Positions 11,053 to 21,720 of a stretch of DNA of 64,000 bases are shown piece by piece. Position 1 is the stretch's first letter. Each line of letters opens with the position of its first letter. The notes beneath the pieces were generated by a model. That model was given only the letters and a program-made list of their open reading frames with translations. It did no database searches and was not told where the DNA came from. This stretch comes from Viscum album (Eukaryota > Streptophyta > Magnoliopsida > Santalales > Viscaceae), in NCBI GenBank assembly GCA_963277665.1, contig OY728142.1, positions 15,080,001-15,144,000 of the forward strand, written 5' to 3'. The position numbers and the translations under genes were made by a program.

Positions 11053-12201
11053 ATGAATTCTGAATTGGATTCCATGTACCAAAACCAAGTCTGGATTTTG
11101 GTAGATCCTCCCATTGATGTAAAGCCTATTGGTAATAAATGGGTATTCAAGAAGAAACTAGACATGGAAGGGCAAGTCAGCACCTACAAGGCACGACTGG
11201 TTGCAAAAGGTTTTAGACAACGTCAAGGAATTGACTATGATGATACCTTTTCACCGGTTGCGATGCTGAAATCCATCAGAATCCTATTGGCCATTACTGC
11301 TTACCATGAATATGAACCTTGGCAAATGGATGTCAAAACAGCTTTCCTTAACGGGAACCTCCAGGAAGATGTCTACATGACACAACCTGAAGGGTTTGGG
11401 ACTCTAAAAAATTCCAACAAGGTATGTGAGTTGCATAAATCCATTTATGGATTAAAGCAAGAATCAAGATCGTGGAACATTCATTTTGATGAAGCCATAA
11501 TGGAATTTGGTTTTGTTAAGAATGAATGTGAGCCTTGTGTATATAAGAGGTTTAGTGGGAGTGTCGTCGTTTTTCTAATAGTATATGTTGATGATATATT
11601 ATTAATTGGAAACGAAGTACCTATCTTACAGTCAGTTAAGGCATGGTTGCATAAATGCTTCTCCATAAAATACTTGGGCGAGGCAGCATATATTCTTGGG
11701 ATCAAGATCCATCGTGATAGATCAAAGAGAATGCTGGGCCTGAGTCAAAGTACATACATTGATAAGATACTGAAGAGATTCAGTATGGAACAATCCAAGA
11801 GGGGATTGTTTCCAGTGTCACATGGCATTCATCTTTCCAAGAAAATGTGTCCTCAGACACATGAGGAAAGAAAGAGAATGACAATGATACCTTACACATC
11901 TACGATTGGGTCAGTCATGTATGCTATTCTATGTATGAGGCTAGATGTTGCTTACGCATTAAGTGTGGTAGGAAGATATCAAGCTGATCCAGGAGACCGC
12001 CATTGGATGGTAGTCAAGAATATCCTTATGTATCTGAGGTGTACTAAGGATATGTTCCTGGTTTATGGAGGAGATGAGGAACTAGTCATCAGAGGACATG
12101 TAGATGCTAGTTTCCAGACCGATCAAGATGAAATGAAATCAAAGACTGGATACATCTTTAGTTTGAATGGGGTTGCAGTGAGTTGGAAGAGCTCAAAGTA
12201 G
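11053..12201 (+). pseudogene. Copia reverse transcriptase and start of RNase H
   Basis: This is the longest intact piece of the element (382 codons). The RT region has NKWVFKKK, YKARLVAKGF, GIDYDDTFSPVA, MDVKTAFLNG, YMTQPEGF and YGLKQESRSW. The catalytic YVDD is at residues 178-181 (11584-11595). RNase H begins around HVDASF near residue 353 and continues past TGYIFSLNG and VSWKSSK to a TAG at 12199, where element 2 has CAA. The true frame began upstream, and Met 11053 is only the first Met after the frameshift. RT copies element RNA to DNA inside the particle. Confidence 0.92.
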
Positions 12202-12204
12202 AGT

Positions 12205-12573
12205 GTGGTGGCAGATTCTATAGCGGAGTCTGAGTATATCGCAGCTTCTGAGGTAGCTAAAGAAGCTGTATGGATGCGAAGCTTCATCCAAGAGCTGGAT
12301 GTAGTACTGAGTAGTAAAGATACTATCACACTCTATTGTGATAATACTGCAGTGGTGGGACTTGAAAAAGAGCCAAGGTCACATCAGCGGACAAAGCACA
12401 TACTTTGGAAGTATCATCTCTTGAGGGATTTTTCTCAGATTGGTGAAGTTTCAGTGAGCAGTATTTCCACGGAAGACAATGTGGCAGACCCCTTGACTAA
12501 AGCCTTGACTCAGAAGAAACATGATCATCATGTGAGGTCTAGCGGACTAAAAGTCATAGGCAGTCGACTCTAG
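12205..12573 (+). pseudogene. Copia RNase H, C-terminal part
   Basis: It continues in the same frame after the TAG at 12199. Motifs are AESEYIAASEVAKEAVW (second acidic residue of the active site), LYCDNTAVVGL, HQRTKHI and the very typical end EDNVADPLTKAL. RNase H removes the RNA strand during cDNA synthesis. The stop at 12571-12573 lies 14 bp before the right LTR, and element 2 ends at the same place. Confidence 0.9.
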
Positions 12574-12577
12574 TACA

Positions 12578-12585
12578 AGTGGGAG
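12578..12585 (+). other. Polypurine tract, element 1
   Basis: AGTGGGAG lies just upstream of the right LTR and is identical in element 2 (36213-36220). It is the expected plus-strand primer for reverse transcription, although short. Confidence 0.8.
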
Positions 12586-12587
12586 TT

Positions 12588-14514
12588 TTTAAGGGTTGGT
12601 GTCCTGAGAACCAACTATTTTGTACCTTGATTACATGAATGTTCACTTATTATATATTGTTCATTGTTCTGAATGACTTTAATATAATAATGTCCTAGAA
12701 TATTTGTTGCATTGATGAGGTCATGGAAGATCCCTACTATGATGAGAACCTTGAAATGCTATAAAAATATTCTTAAATAACGTTCTACAGTTGGATGACA
12801 TACTATGATAGGACACATAGTATACAGACCGTCATGTGCGAGTACTCGTAAGAAGACGAGACTCTCTCTCATGGAGTTCGCACTTGGTAATCTCCAAGAT
12901 GGGAGATTATGAGAACAGACCCACCAGTAACAATTCTGCATGTCTTGGTGTCATCAGACATTTCTATGTACGAGCGTGTGTAATGGTCCTTAGATTGAAA
13001 GATTATCATTAACTCATGTCATGACTTGCACACATAGATTTACTGACAAAAACCGTCACGCAGACAGTTGGCGGGAAGTAGGGTACATTGGGTGCGTCAT
13101 GAGTGACATGTTGTTAATGGATAAGTTGAGGAAGGATTTGTCCCTTCCATTTATGGAACTTGATATCTTGGTCCTTTGATTGAAATAGAACTGTCGCATT
13201 AAATTCCATGTCCATAGTGTGAACGATGAGTTTATTTCAGGTGGTCAAAGAACGACGGATCAACCATATATGTTTATGACACTACCATGAAACCTGCATG
13301 ATGAGATATTGAGACAAAGGGATTAAATTACAAAGTAAGCATTCGTATGAGGTGATACGTCAATGCGGCATCAACTTCTTTCTCTTGGGTGCCTTGACCC
13401 GTTGCTAGATAGTAATCTTGGACTTTAGGCAATCCCACCTAATGCCAACGAGAAAGAGCCCTAGAGGGTCACACACTAAGTGTATTCAAGTATCTCAAGT
13501 ACAATAAAGATTATTCCCGTGCATGGTTTAATAATTATTCAAGGAAGCCTAAATCGTTTTAATGTTGGATCAGAAGAATAAAATAAAACAAGTACACGCC
13601 ATGTATCAATGATTACACGACGTGTAGTTTTATTTAGAAAAAAATTACACGCCATGTATTATTAACTGTACACACCATGTAGTTTTCATTTTGGAAAGGA
13701 AATGAATAAATGAAAACAAGATATACACGCCGTGTACATTTAATGCACACGCCGTGTAGTTTTCAATGAAAAACAAGTACACGCCGTGTAGTTTTTCCAG
13801 TCGGGATTTTGAGGATATAATATTGTTTTAAATGATATTTATTATAATCAGCATGGGCGCATGTCAAGGAATTAATTGTTCGACATGGGGGTTTTAAATA
13901 AGAGTCAATGAAATAAATAAAATGCGTAATGCATTTATTTATTATCATAACTCTACATCCTCAAACCTGATTATAAATATCCTCACAACCCAACTCTTTT
14001 CTTACCCCACACACCTAATCTCTGGAGAATTCTTTCAAGGTCGAAAGAACCTCTTCCTCCAAGAGTGCTCTCAAGACCGAGAGATATCCTCTTCCATCAG
14101 ATCAAGATGATCTAAGGCGGACAATGCAAGCAAAGGTTTCTCTACACTAGCACCCGGAGATTCCTTTGGCGAAGTCCCGAGATACACGGTACACGTGTGG
14201 ATCACTGCTAGAGGATGACTACACTTGGCTTCTGCGACACAACGACGAATCACATTGGAACGTGATCAATAACATCAACGAAGAAAGAACACCACAAAAG
14301 GTATTTCTTTTCAATTGATTAAATTAATTATAATAAACCTGTAACGATCCTTGTTTGTGGTTCCGGGAAAAACCTTCTTCTTTGTCTTTTTCTGTGATTC
14401 AATCCATGGAGACTGGCGTTTATCATCATATTGATCCCGGATTGATCATTGCTAATGAAAAAAATCCAAGTGGGAACATCCACCCATGCGCTTCCGCTGT
14501 GCCCAGAACCTTCA
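12588..14514 (+). repeat. Element 1 right LTR (1927 bp)
   Basis: It is colinear with 4770-6719. The first bases are TTTAAGGG rather than TGTAAGGG, so the canonical TG has lost its G. It ends TTCA at 14514 and is followed by ATTCC. It lacks about 23 bp of the near-palindrome array compared with its partner (the partner's 5959-5992 shows two motif units where this copy has one near 13776-13790). It contains a TATA box at 13972-13979 and ACACGTGT at 14191-14198. Confidence 0.93.
13594..13792. repeat. Near-palindromic motif array, right LTR
   Basis: Copies of TACACGCCGTGTA-like units occur near 13594, 13615, 13646, 13667, 13724, 13745 and 13777. They are on average closer to the consensus than in the left LTR (several CGCCGTGTA versus CACCATGTA), and one unit shorter. 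Confidence 0.85.
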
Positions 14515-14640
14515 ATTCCCACATGGACCCTTACTACTAGTCATTAGCATCTAGAATATGGGGAGGCATTCTTTAGGTAATGTGGCCAACCAGGTTTCTA
14601 TTACTGTTGAGTGAACCAGGTCTGAGAAATCATAATGTAT
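14515..14640 (+). mobile_element. Chromovirus LTR, left copy, part 2
   Basis: After the target duplication the sequence resumes similarity with 22346-~22480. Shared blocks include ATTCC-CA-CATGGACCC / ATAGACCC, GGGGAGGC / GAGGAGGC, and ATTACTGTTGAGT / TTATTGTTGAGT. This shows the LTR was whole before copia element 1 entered. The 3' end of the LTR is uncertain; weak similarity may run to about 14740. No clear primer site was found after it. Confidence 0.65.
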
Positions 14641-15539
14641 AATAAGAGAAATTTATTTATTTTTCGGTATTATTATTTGGTAATATTAGAGATGAGATTA
14701 GGAATATTTTAGAATTTATTATTAAGCTATTCCTAGGTTTTGTTACAAAAAATATAAAGAAAGGATAAATTACCTTGGGTGAGACATGTTGTTCTTGATT
14801 GTGGTTATTATAGTTTCCCTAATTTCTTCATTGGGTGGTGCACTTGATGTTTGATATTCATTATGATTACATATTTTTACCCTTGGACTAGTATGGAATG
14901 AATTCATTGCATCATGAATCATTATAGGAACTTCATGATTTATATGTCATGTGTTATTCCAGGCCACATTTATTTTAACACATGCACTTATTACAACATG
15001 TTTTGGTGCTTTTACTGTCATTCCCATGAAATTGTGCTAACATTTCATGTATGGACTTGATAAATTTTTTTTGATGATTAAATAGAAACAACACATAAAT
15101 TTATAAGGTTTATGGACCCGTATAAATTCTAAGTGGTGATCCATATAGTTCATCCTTTTAAAGTGAACTATTACATAAATGAGAATAAATTTTATTGAAA
15201 TTGAATTATGGAACAAATGGTTTATGTTAAACAGGTATGCCAATTGAAATTTAAAGGGGTTTTCCCTCTAGAAATTAAATTGAAACTCTTTATACTAGAA
15301 CCCATGACTTATAGTAGAGAACTTGACCCTTAAATGACCTAAGTAGTGGCATAAAGGTAGTGTCTCTTACTTATCGTATGATCTTTAGGTCACCCAGACT
15401 TGGATTTAGGAGTATGAAGTGGCGTGTGACTTGTGTATAGGAAGGCTTCTGACTTTATTGTTTATATATATATGATTCTATTGTTACCAAATATTGTATG
15501 AGGCATTTTATTAGTATTTTTAGAGATATGAAACCATGA
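14641..15539 (+). other. Chromovirus leader, no gene seen
   Basis: This is AT-rich sequence between the left LTR and the first recognisable gag codons. No good TGGTATCAGAGC-type primer site could be found, so either the site is mutated or the LTR end is misplaced. No protein family is recognised. Confidence 0.4.
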
Positions 15540-16520
15540 AGACTTCTAGTTGTTCTCCAGGAGGGTCATGACAACCATACTCTAGAGGCAGTGGACTCTG
15601 GGCTATCAGTAGAACCTCCATTAGTTTCACTTGTAGAACCACCTGTTACACCTAATATGGGTGATGAGTACCAGTTATGAGAGGGCTTCCTATGTTTCTT
15701 GTATATTATTTAGGGTGCACTGTGACCTACCCTGGCTATGGATGAGTTGACATGTGAGTTCATACCGTAGCATCACCCCACGTTTTCAGATGTTGGTAGG
15801 CCACATGATACAAAGTAATAGATAGATGCCATGAAATTAATTTTTAAGCATCTCAAGACACTTACCAAGAGTATAGTTAAGTTATATATGTATATTATTT
15901 AATATTCCACCAATAGATGGTGGTATGTGATTAATTAAATTAATATTCATTGAGATATGGCTCAAAGTTATTTATAAACAACATTATATTATTATTTTTA
16001 TCCCAATAAGTTGAGTGTTGATAAATCTCTACAGTTTATGAATATGGAAAATGGAAAATTATTAGTCAATGAATATTATACTACCTTTATGAAGCTCCAG
16101 CATATCACACCTATTCTATTGGGTGATGATTTATCAAAATATAGGAAATTAGAGGATAGTCTTAGGTATGACATTCAACAATAGGTGAACACCTTTTTAC
16201 ATGATACCATATCTGAAATGGTAAATTAAGTGTTGATTAGTGAATGAAAACCAAGTGAAGTTGGGGGAATAGAGCAGGGTATATCAACTTCTCAACTAAG
16301 TAGATCTGTGTTAGGTGGTATTAAGAGACTCTTTGAGGTCTCTTGTAAATGGAATTATATCCATAGCCTCATTACTGGTAATTTTTCTCTCCATCATCGG
16401 TGTGGGAGGAAGGGACACATGAGAAGCCAATGTTATAGAGACAAAGTAGAGTGTTGAGATTTCATCAATTTGGGTCACCTACAATAGTTTATAAATACCT
16501 TTCCTCTAATATCCAGTGAG
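15540..16520 (+). pseudogene. gag: Chromovirus gag with zinc knuckles
   Basis: The translation near 16085-16230 reads FMKLQHITPILLGDDLSKYRKLEDSLRYDIQ in pieces, like the chromovirus gag segment preceding the nucleocapsid. A knuckle at about 16391-16440 reads HHRCGRKGHMRSQC, with the first Cys replaced. A second, weaker C..NLGHLQ element follows at 16450-16490. The start codon cannot be fixed. An Asp/Glu/Pro-rich stretch from 15540 to 15680 (proline and valine repeats around 15600-15650) may be the N-terminal region. Confidence 0.65.
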
Positions 16521-16699
16521 AGAGGGTCTTCCTGGACTCCATGTTTAGGAGCAGGGTTAGAAGATTTTCATTAGGAAGGGAGCTGGGGTGTGACTAAAAA
16601 ATTAGGATGAGGTGGTTGTCATGGTCAGGGTAACAAGACACTAAAATTATAATTACATAAGATTTTACCAACTCAAGGTATCAAGTCTATATCTTAGGA

Positions 16700-17110
16700 C
16701 CATTAATTTGGATAGATGTATACAATACAACTAATACCTAAGAAGAATTGTTTTATTCTTTCTACAGTGAGTGTTACTATTTTGGTAGAATCCACGTTGG
16801 TATATTCTTTTTTGAAAGAGGGGTATATTATTATTTCATATCTATTCCTTTTATGGAGATATTTGTGCCTGATTTTTAGTTATCATGAAGTATGATGAAA
16901 TTCAATACTCTGTTTGGGATTTTATCGAAGAGTGTACGCCACTACAACAAGTTCCCCCTTGAAATATATGGTTGATGATTCATATGGGACCTTTTTTCTT
17001 CTAGATGAGAGGGTTTGAAATAATTCTAATGATGTACTGGATGGTTCTCAGTAATGATTATGTCAGATTTTGTCACCAAAGGGTTACCTTCACATCAACC
17101 AAGGGTGGGG
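16700..17110 (+). pseudogene. Chromovirus protease remnant
   Basis: At 17021-17110 the translation MMYWMVLSNDYVRFCHQRVTF matches the end of the Ty3/gypsy protease domain (family form ILGMDWL..N....C....V.F). The upstream part near 16760-16860 has the spacing expected for the protease, but its catalytic DSG loop is not readable. It lies directly between the gag knuckles and RT. Confidence 0.55.
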
Positions 17111-17279
17111 TTTTTATTCACAAGTGTGAATGAGATATCCATGAGACCTGAGATGGACCTGGGCATTGTGGGATGGGTTTTATGAATGCCTATATTGTTA
17201 GCTTATATCTTGATGATCAAGGATCATGTCAGAAAGACATCCCTATATTGGTTTATTGTTTTTGTAATTTTTTCCTGAA

Positions 17280-18060
17280 TGTATTTTCAAGACTAACTCC
17301 CAAGAGATAGGAATATTTTTCCATTGATCTAGTTTCAGGAGCTACACAGTGTTTATTCATCCTTAAAATATGGTTACTAATGAGTTATAAGAGATCAAGA
17401 GGTAGATAGAGGGCATGGAATAAAAGCTTTTTACATGGACCAATACATTATCTTGGGATTCTCTAGTATTTTTTTCTTTGAATAAAGATGGATTCCTTTA
17501 TTTATGTGTGTATTACTAGAAAGTGATCTATTTGAAGATTAAGAATTGGTATCCATTTCCTTATATAGATGATCTATTTTACCAGCTTCGATGAGATCAA
17601 GTGTTCTTAATGATTGATCTAATATTATGTTATCATCAGGTATGTGTTTTTACTTTAGATATATCTCATACAAATTTTTGTAGTAGGTATGGTCTATATG
17701 AGTATTTGGTTATGTCATTCAGTCTCACAAACACACCAGTAGTTCTGTTACATCAATGAACCAATTTTATATATTTATCTAGATTCATTTGTAGTGGTAT
17801 TCATGGATGATATCTTGGTGTATTCTAACACATTAAATGATAATTCCAAAAATCTTGATATCATACTGGATATACTGAGAGATCACTAGTTATACACTAA
17901 TCTCACAAAGTGACACTTTTGGATGGGTAGATTTCACTTACTGGGATATATTATCTAAAAGGATGGAGTATCAATTGAATCAGAGAAGGTGAGAGATGTA
18001 GTTTACTAGGAGAATCCAAATAATTTTCTTTGATATTTAAAGTTTCTAAGGGATAGATGT
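17280..18060 (+). pseudogene. Chromovirus reverse transcriptase remnant
   Basis: Ordered matches to Ty3/gypsy RT are visible across several frames: EYFSIDLVSGA (17310), WYPFPYIDDLFYQL (17548-17590), VFLMIDL and YHQ (17600-17640), RYGLYEYLVMSFSLTNTP (17680-17735), then SFVVVFMDDILVYS at about 17783-17826, where MDDI stands for the catalytic Y/F-x-DD box. LDIILDILRDH and the GHII..DGVS region follow to about 17990, then a connection region (EKVRDVVYxENP) near 17985. Frameshifts and stops make it non-functional. Confidence 0.82.
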
Positions 18061-18181
18061 TTATTATAGGATATAGGACTTCTCATGCTTAGAAGAACCT
18101 CTTATGGGATTGAAAAATAATTGTGTGAATTTTATGTGGTCATAAACCTATGATACAACATTCCAATATATAAAAGGTAGA

Positions 18182-18406
18182 ATGACTTCAGTGATGATAC
18201 TGAATCTACCATGTTTGAGAGGAATCCATATAACATATTGTGATGCATCAGGTATTGGTCTAGGAGTAGTTTTGATAGAGGAGGAGAGAGTCATGTCATA
18301 CAGGTCTCGTCAATTGAGGCCAAATGGGAGGAACTACCTGAAACATGATCTTGATTTAGCTTTTGTTGTTAATGAATTATGTTTTTGGAGGCATTATTTA
18401 CCATGA
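18182..18406 (+). pseudogene. Chromovirus RNase H remnant
   Basis: This open stretch of 74 codons reads ITYCDASGIGLGVVL, then SRQLRPNGRNY, then HDLDLAFVV and FWRHYL. That is the RNase H fold of Ty3/gypsy pol with the first catalytic Asp (CDAS) and the following E/D positions (HDLDLA where the family often has HDLELA). It is the best preserved part of this element and confirms the RT-RNase H order. Confidence 0.85.
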
Positions 18407-18799
18407 GATAATTATTTGGTGTACACATACCACAAAAGACTCATGTACATATTTACAATATGTGACTTGAATCTCATGTAATGAAGGTGGGTTGAATAAC
18501 TATAGTATTTCAACATCCATCTTGACTATATGATTAGAAAGGGAAATTTTAATTGACGATGCTATGAGTAGGAGGACTCAGACACATGCAGTTCAAGATA
18601 CCTATAGTGAGTGGAAACTTATGGCCTTAGTTTTTGATATGCATGTAGAGGTTCATGGTGGTCATGTATAGTATATACTTGCATTACTATCTATGTCATA
18701 TTAACTTCTAGAGAGAGTGGTGATGTGGTAGCTATCAGATTCCAAGGGTTTGGACCAATGAGATATCCATGCAGGATATGACATGCCTCCTAGTTGGGT

Positions 18800-19480
18800 C
18801 ATTAAAGAGGAATAGATCTTATGCATTCATAGATGACTTGGGTTCCAACAAACATAAGAGAGGAGATGATGTGAGAGTCCCATGCCTCTACATGAGATGT
18901 CATCTCGATCTTACTAAGATGAATCATGAATTATGTTGTTAAAAATGGTGTCCAGGGATGAAAAGAGAGATAGTTGTAATCATTACTCTATGTTCCACCT
19001 ATTAGCAGGATAAGGAGGAACACCCGCCACAAACTAAGAACCATTACCCATTCCTTAGTGGTAATGGGACTATATCGCCATGGATTTCATAATGGGATTT
19101 CCTAGATTTCTTTGGGGAAGTGATTCTATATGGATGATTATAGATAGGTTAAAGGTCAACCATTTCTTAAATATTTGAGAGACATTATCCATGGATGAGC
19201 TTGGGAGGCTCTATACTCATGGTATCATATGGTTCCATGGGATTCCTCATTCTATCATATCATAACGAGATGCTCAATTCATTTCATGGTTTTGGAAAGG
19301 GATATTGAGGGAACAGGGATCACAACAACTGCTGAGTACATACTATCACCCATAGAATGACATTATATCTGAGCATATTATATAGGTTTGAAAGGATATG
19401 CTTTGAGCATGCATACTTTATTTTGGAGGGTCTTGGTAGAAACACTTAGTTATCACCGAGTTCTCTTATAATATCAGATT
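18800..19480 (+). pseudogene. Chromovirus integrase remnant
   Basis: Matches appear in order: the WCPGMKREI box after the zinc-binding region (18950-18980), PLPIP followed by YIAMDFIMGFPR (19041-19110, containing the first catalytic Asp), DSIWMIIDRLK with HFL (19120-19175), HGIP.SII and RDAQF (19220-19280, second Asp region), and YYHP.ND with EHII (19335-19385, near the Glu). The spacing agrees with a Ty3/gypsy core. Stops and shifts are frequent. Confidence 0.8.
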
Positions 19481-19829
19481 ATGACCATACTGATGAATCC
19501 TTCTTAGGACCTGTATAATACCCCGTTATATTCACTACTATGCTGGTAATAGGTAGGATAGGTAGCACTACTTGGTCCTCATCTCATTTAAGATATTTCA
19601 GGGAAAGATTATCTTATTAGGAAGCATACATCTATAGATCTGTCTAGGCATAATTCATATGCCAATTTTTACCATCGACCACTAGATTTTGAGGTGGGGG
19701 GTCTATTTTTTTGTGTGTTTCTTCTAAAATGGGGTATAGATGAATTTAGAAATAATGTAAGCTATCAATTCATTACATTGGTTTCTTAGAGATTCTGGAG
19801 AGGGTCGGGCTAGTAGCCTATTGACTGTA

Positions 19830-20160
19830 GTTACCTCAGAGGTACCATGACATGCATGATGCCTTCCATATATAATAGATTCACCAATATTATTATGATC
19901 CATCACATTTTATTTAGACTGATATGGTTGATTTGGAGGTAGATGCATCATTTTAGGAGCATCTTATTCATATTTTTGATCGAGGAATAATAGTGCAAGG
20001 AAAGTCAGTTCCTATGGAACATGGGTTATGGAAGCATGACCATATTCTCAATGAGACTTGGGAGTGTGAGGCCGATGTACGTGCCTAATGGACAGAGTTA
20101 TTCTCAAAAGAATATTTTCCTCCTTTGGAATGGAAATTCATGGAATTATTTATTTAAGGG
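19830..20160 (+). pseudogene. Integrase C-terminal / chromodomain-like tail
   Basis: The translation DPSHF, then SVPMEHGLWKHDH followed by LNETWECEADVRA and WTELF, resembles the chromodomain-like tail of Del/Tekay elements (family form P.VKVLWRNH..EEATWE.E..MR..YP.LF). In living elements this tail is thought to steer integration toward heterochromatin. One stop interrupts it. It ends right at the polypurine tract. Confidence 0.7.
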
Positions 20161-20165
20161 GGGAA
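20156..20165 (+). other. Chromovirus polypurine tract
   Basis: AAGGGGGGAA directly precedes the right LTR (TGTATGATATC from 20169), as expected for the plus-strand primer of Ty3/gypsy elements. Confidence 0.85.
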
Positions 20166-20426
20166 TATTGTATGATATCATGTTTTCTACGTGGTATAGA
20201 TCCTTTTAATGTTTAATTAATTTTTTTGAAACTCTATCTTTGGCTTAGACCTAGATGTTGAGCCTTTGGGCTAGGGGTATGTTTTTGAAAAGAAGGAAGA
20301 ACGGGGATGAAGGATGACCACATGAAAAGTAAACAAGATGTATTTGGAAAACATGATGTGTAATGGTATAGTAAATCTAATTCATGAAGTGTAATTATTT
20401 TTCCTTATAGGGGGGAAATCCCAATC

Positions 20427-20461
20427 ATTACATGGTGTGTAAATCTTACACACCATGTAAT
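20427..20461. repeat. Perfect 16-bp hairpin in chromovirus LTR
   Basis: The left arm ATTACATGGTGTGTAA (20427-20442), loop ATC, and right arm TTACACACCATGTAAT (20446-20461) are exact reverse complements. The arm core TACACACCATGTA is the same 13-bp near-palindrome type found in the Copia LTRs. Further single copies (GATGTGTAATGG type) lie just upstream, near 20338-20395. The left LTR has a degenerate version at 2828-2862. Confidence 0.9.
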
Positions 20462-21299
20462 CCCCATGGGGAGATTTTGTAAAAGGAATAAGGGAATATT
20501 ATTTTTGATAGATACCTCACACATCTTATCTCAAACATAGGAGGTCCATTGGATAAATATCCCTTAAAGACTAAACCTAGGATTTGACCCTATTTCACCA
20601 TCAAATGTCAAACTTGAGAGCCCTTCATCTCATTAGAGAGACACTAGTGAGTTATCTATTCCTCTTTTACCTTTCACTATTTTACTTACTATCGATGCCA
20701 CTATTTTTTGTGCATACTATTAAACCCTATTTTCACAAAGTTTGACCATTATTTGATTTTCTACTATTATAGACTGAATAATTGGGTGATACTAGATGAT
20801 TATTTTTCAATGGGATTAAAGTAGGTGGTCTATACCTTTTCTCTCAGTCTGTTTTTTTATTTCTTGTTTTCTTTTTGATACATGCTATAATTTCTATGCG
20901 ATTCTTCATAAATTATTTAAAGCATGATTTAAATGATAGATTCATGTTTAAGACATGCCATGACACCCTTATATAAGGTTATAGGTATTTTACCTCAACC
21001 TGAACTTCCCATGGAGTGGGTTCTACCTTTTTATCATGATTATGTCACCCTTGGGGTGCGTTGAACTCATATTGTATAATAGAAGATTTTAAATGGTAAT
21101 TAAAATATTTGTTAAAAGTTTTAAGAACCTTGTATAAACTTTTAATTGTAAATGAAAGGTACAAAATGGTTAATCCCTTATTTTTTTATGATTATAAAGG
21201 TATTTGTGAATGGATGAAATTAACAGTTGATGAAATAATTATTGAAGTGATTATGATGGTATTTGTGGGTTCTCTTTATGGAACTAATGATCCACTTAG

Positions 21300-21720
21300 A
21301 TGCCTTGGGAAATACTACTCCTTGTATATAATGTAATTGACATATTAAGATGCATTGTACATTTATAATCCATGGATCTAATAGGATTCCATGGACATTT
21401 TAACTCCATGGATCTAGATTTTTTGAATTCCTTATACATTTCAACTTATTGGATCTGAGAACCATAATAGGATTCCATAGAAATTTCTACTCCTTAGATC
21501 CAATGACCATATTAGCATGAAATGGACATTTCAAATCTTTAGAAATGTTGATCATATTAGGATTCCATGTACATTTATAACCCTAGGATCTTATTTAACT
21601 AATTTACTAGACTCATTTGGATGCCTTAGACATTTCTACTCCTTGGATCCTTTTTACTTATTTTACATAGATTACATGATTGACTTGGACATTTCTACTC
21701 CTCAGACCCTGGATCGTATA
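21300..21720 (+). repeat. LTR minisatellite, right copy
   Basis: Nine degenerate units of GACATTTCTACTCCTTGGATC type start near 21305, 21358, 21402, 21446, 21488, 21531, 21580, 21640 and 21700. The unit number matches the left LTR, so the array predates the insertion of this element copy. Confidence 0.8.

Larger units (their letters stand above)
8673..12573 (+). pseudogene. gag-pol: Copia gag-pol polyprotein, element 1, inactivated
   Basis: A single polyprotein of about 1300 codons would have read from ATG 8673 to TAG 12571-12573. Domains in order are gag, CCHC knuckle, aspartic protease, integrase, RT and RNase H. Compared with element 2, two 1-bp deletions shift the frame, near 9572 and near 10795. 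In-frame stops include those at 8787, 9396, 9433, 10394 and 12199. Several stops are TAG where element 2 or the family motif has CAG or TGG, as expected from cytosine deamination. Catalytic residues are also damaged in the integrase. It cannot encode working proteins, so any past mobility would have been earlier or supplied in trans. Confidence 0.93.
4770..14514 (+). mobile_element. Ty1/copia LTR retrotransposon, element 1
   Basis: A structurally complete but coding-dead Copia element of 9745 bp. In order it has a left LTR (4770-6719), a tRNA-Met type primer site (6722-6732), a leader of about 1.95 kb, one gag-protease-integrase-RT-RNase H frame (8673-12573), a purine-rich tract (12578-12585) and a right LTR (12588-14514), flanked by ATTCC duplications. 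Integrase precedes RT, which defines Copia against Ty3/gypsy. The long LTRs with a ~2 kb untranslated leader recall the Angela/BARE-1 design, but that lineage label is inference. It is inserted in a chromovirus LTR and is therefore younger than it. Its closest relative here is element 2 (28571-37994). Confidence 0.95.
15540..20160 (+). pseudogene. gag-pol: Ty3/gypsy chromovirus gag-pol, heavily decayed
   Basis: Recognisable segments on the plus strand follow the Ty3/gypsy order gag, protease, RT, RNase H, integrase, C-terminal chromodomain-like tail. There are many stops and frameshifts. Only the RNase H piece has an open frame of any length. The order (integrase after RNase H), the peptide motifs and the tail resembling LWRNHGVEEATWE place it near the Del/Tekay chromoviruses, a lineage assignment by inference. 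It lies between the two homologous LTRs of 2549-14640 and 20169-22480. It is much more degraded than copia element 1, which agrees with the nesting order. Confidence 0.85.

Noticed and set aside
21109..21336. 75-codon frame, and neighbour 21517-21747
   Set aside because: Both overlap the LTR minisatellite. Openness comes from the repeat unit, and the left LTR does not keep the frames.
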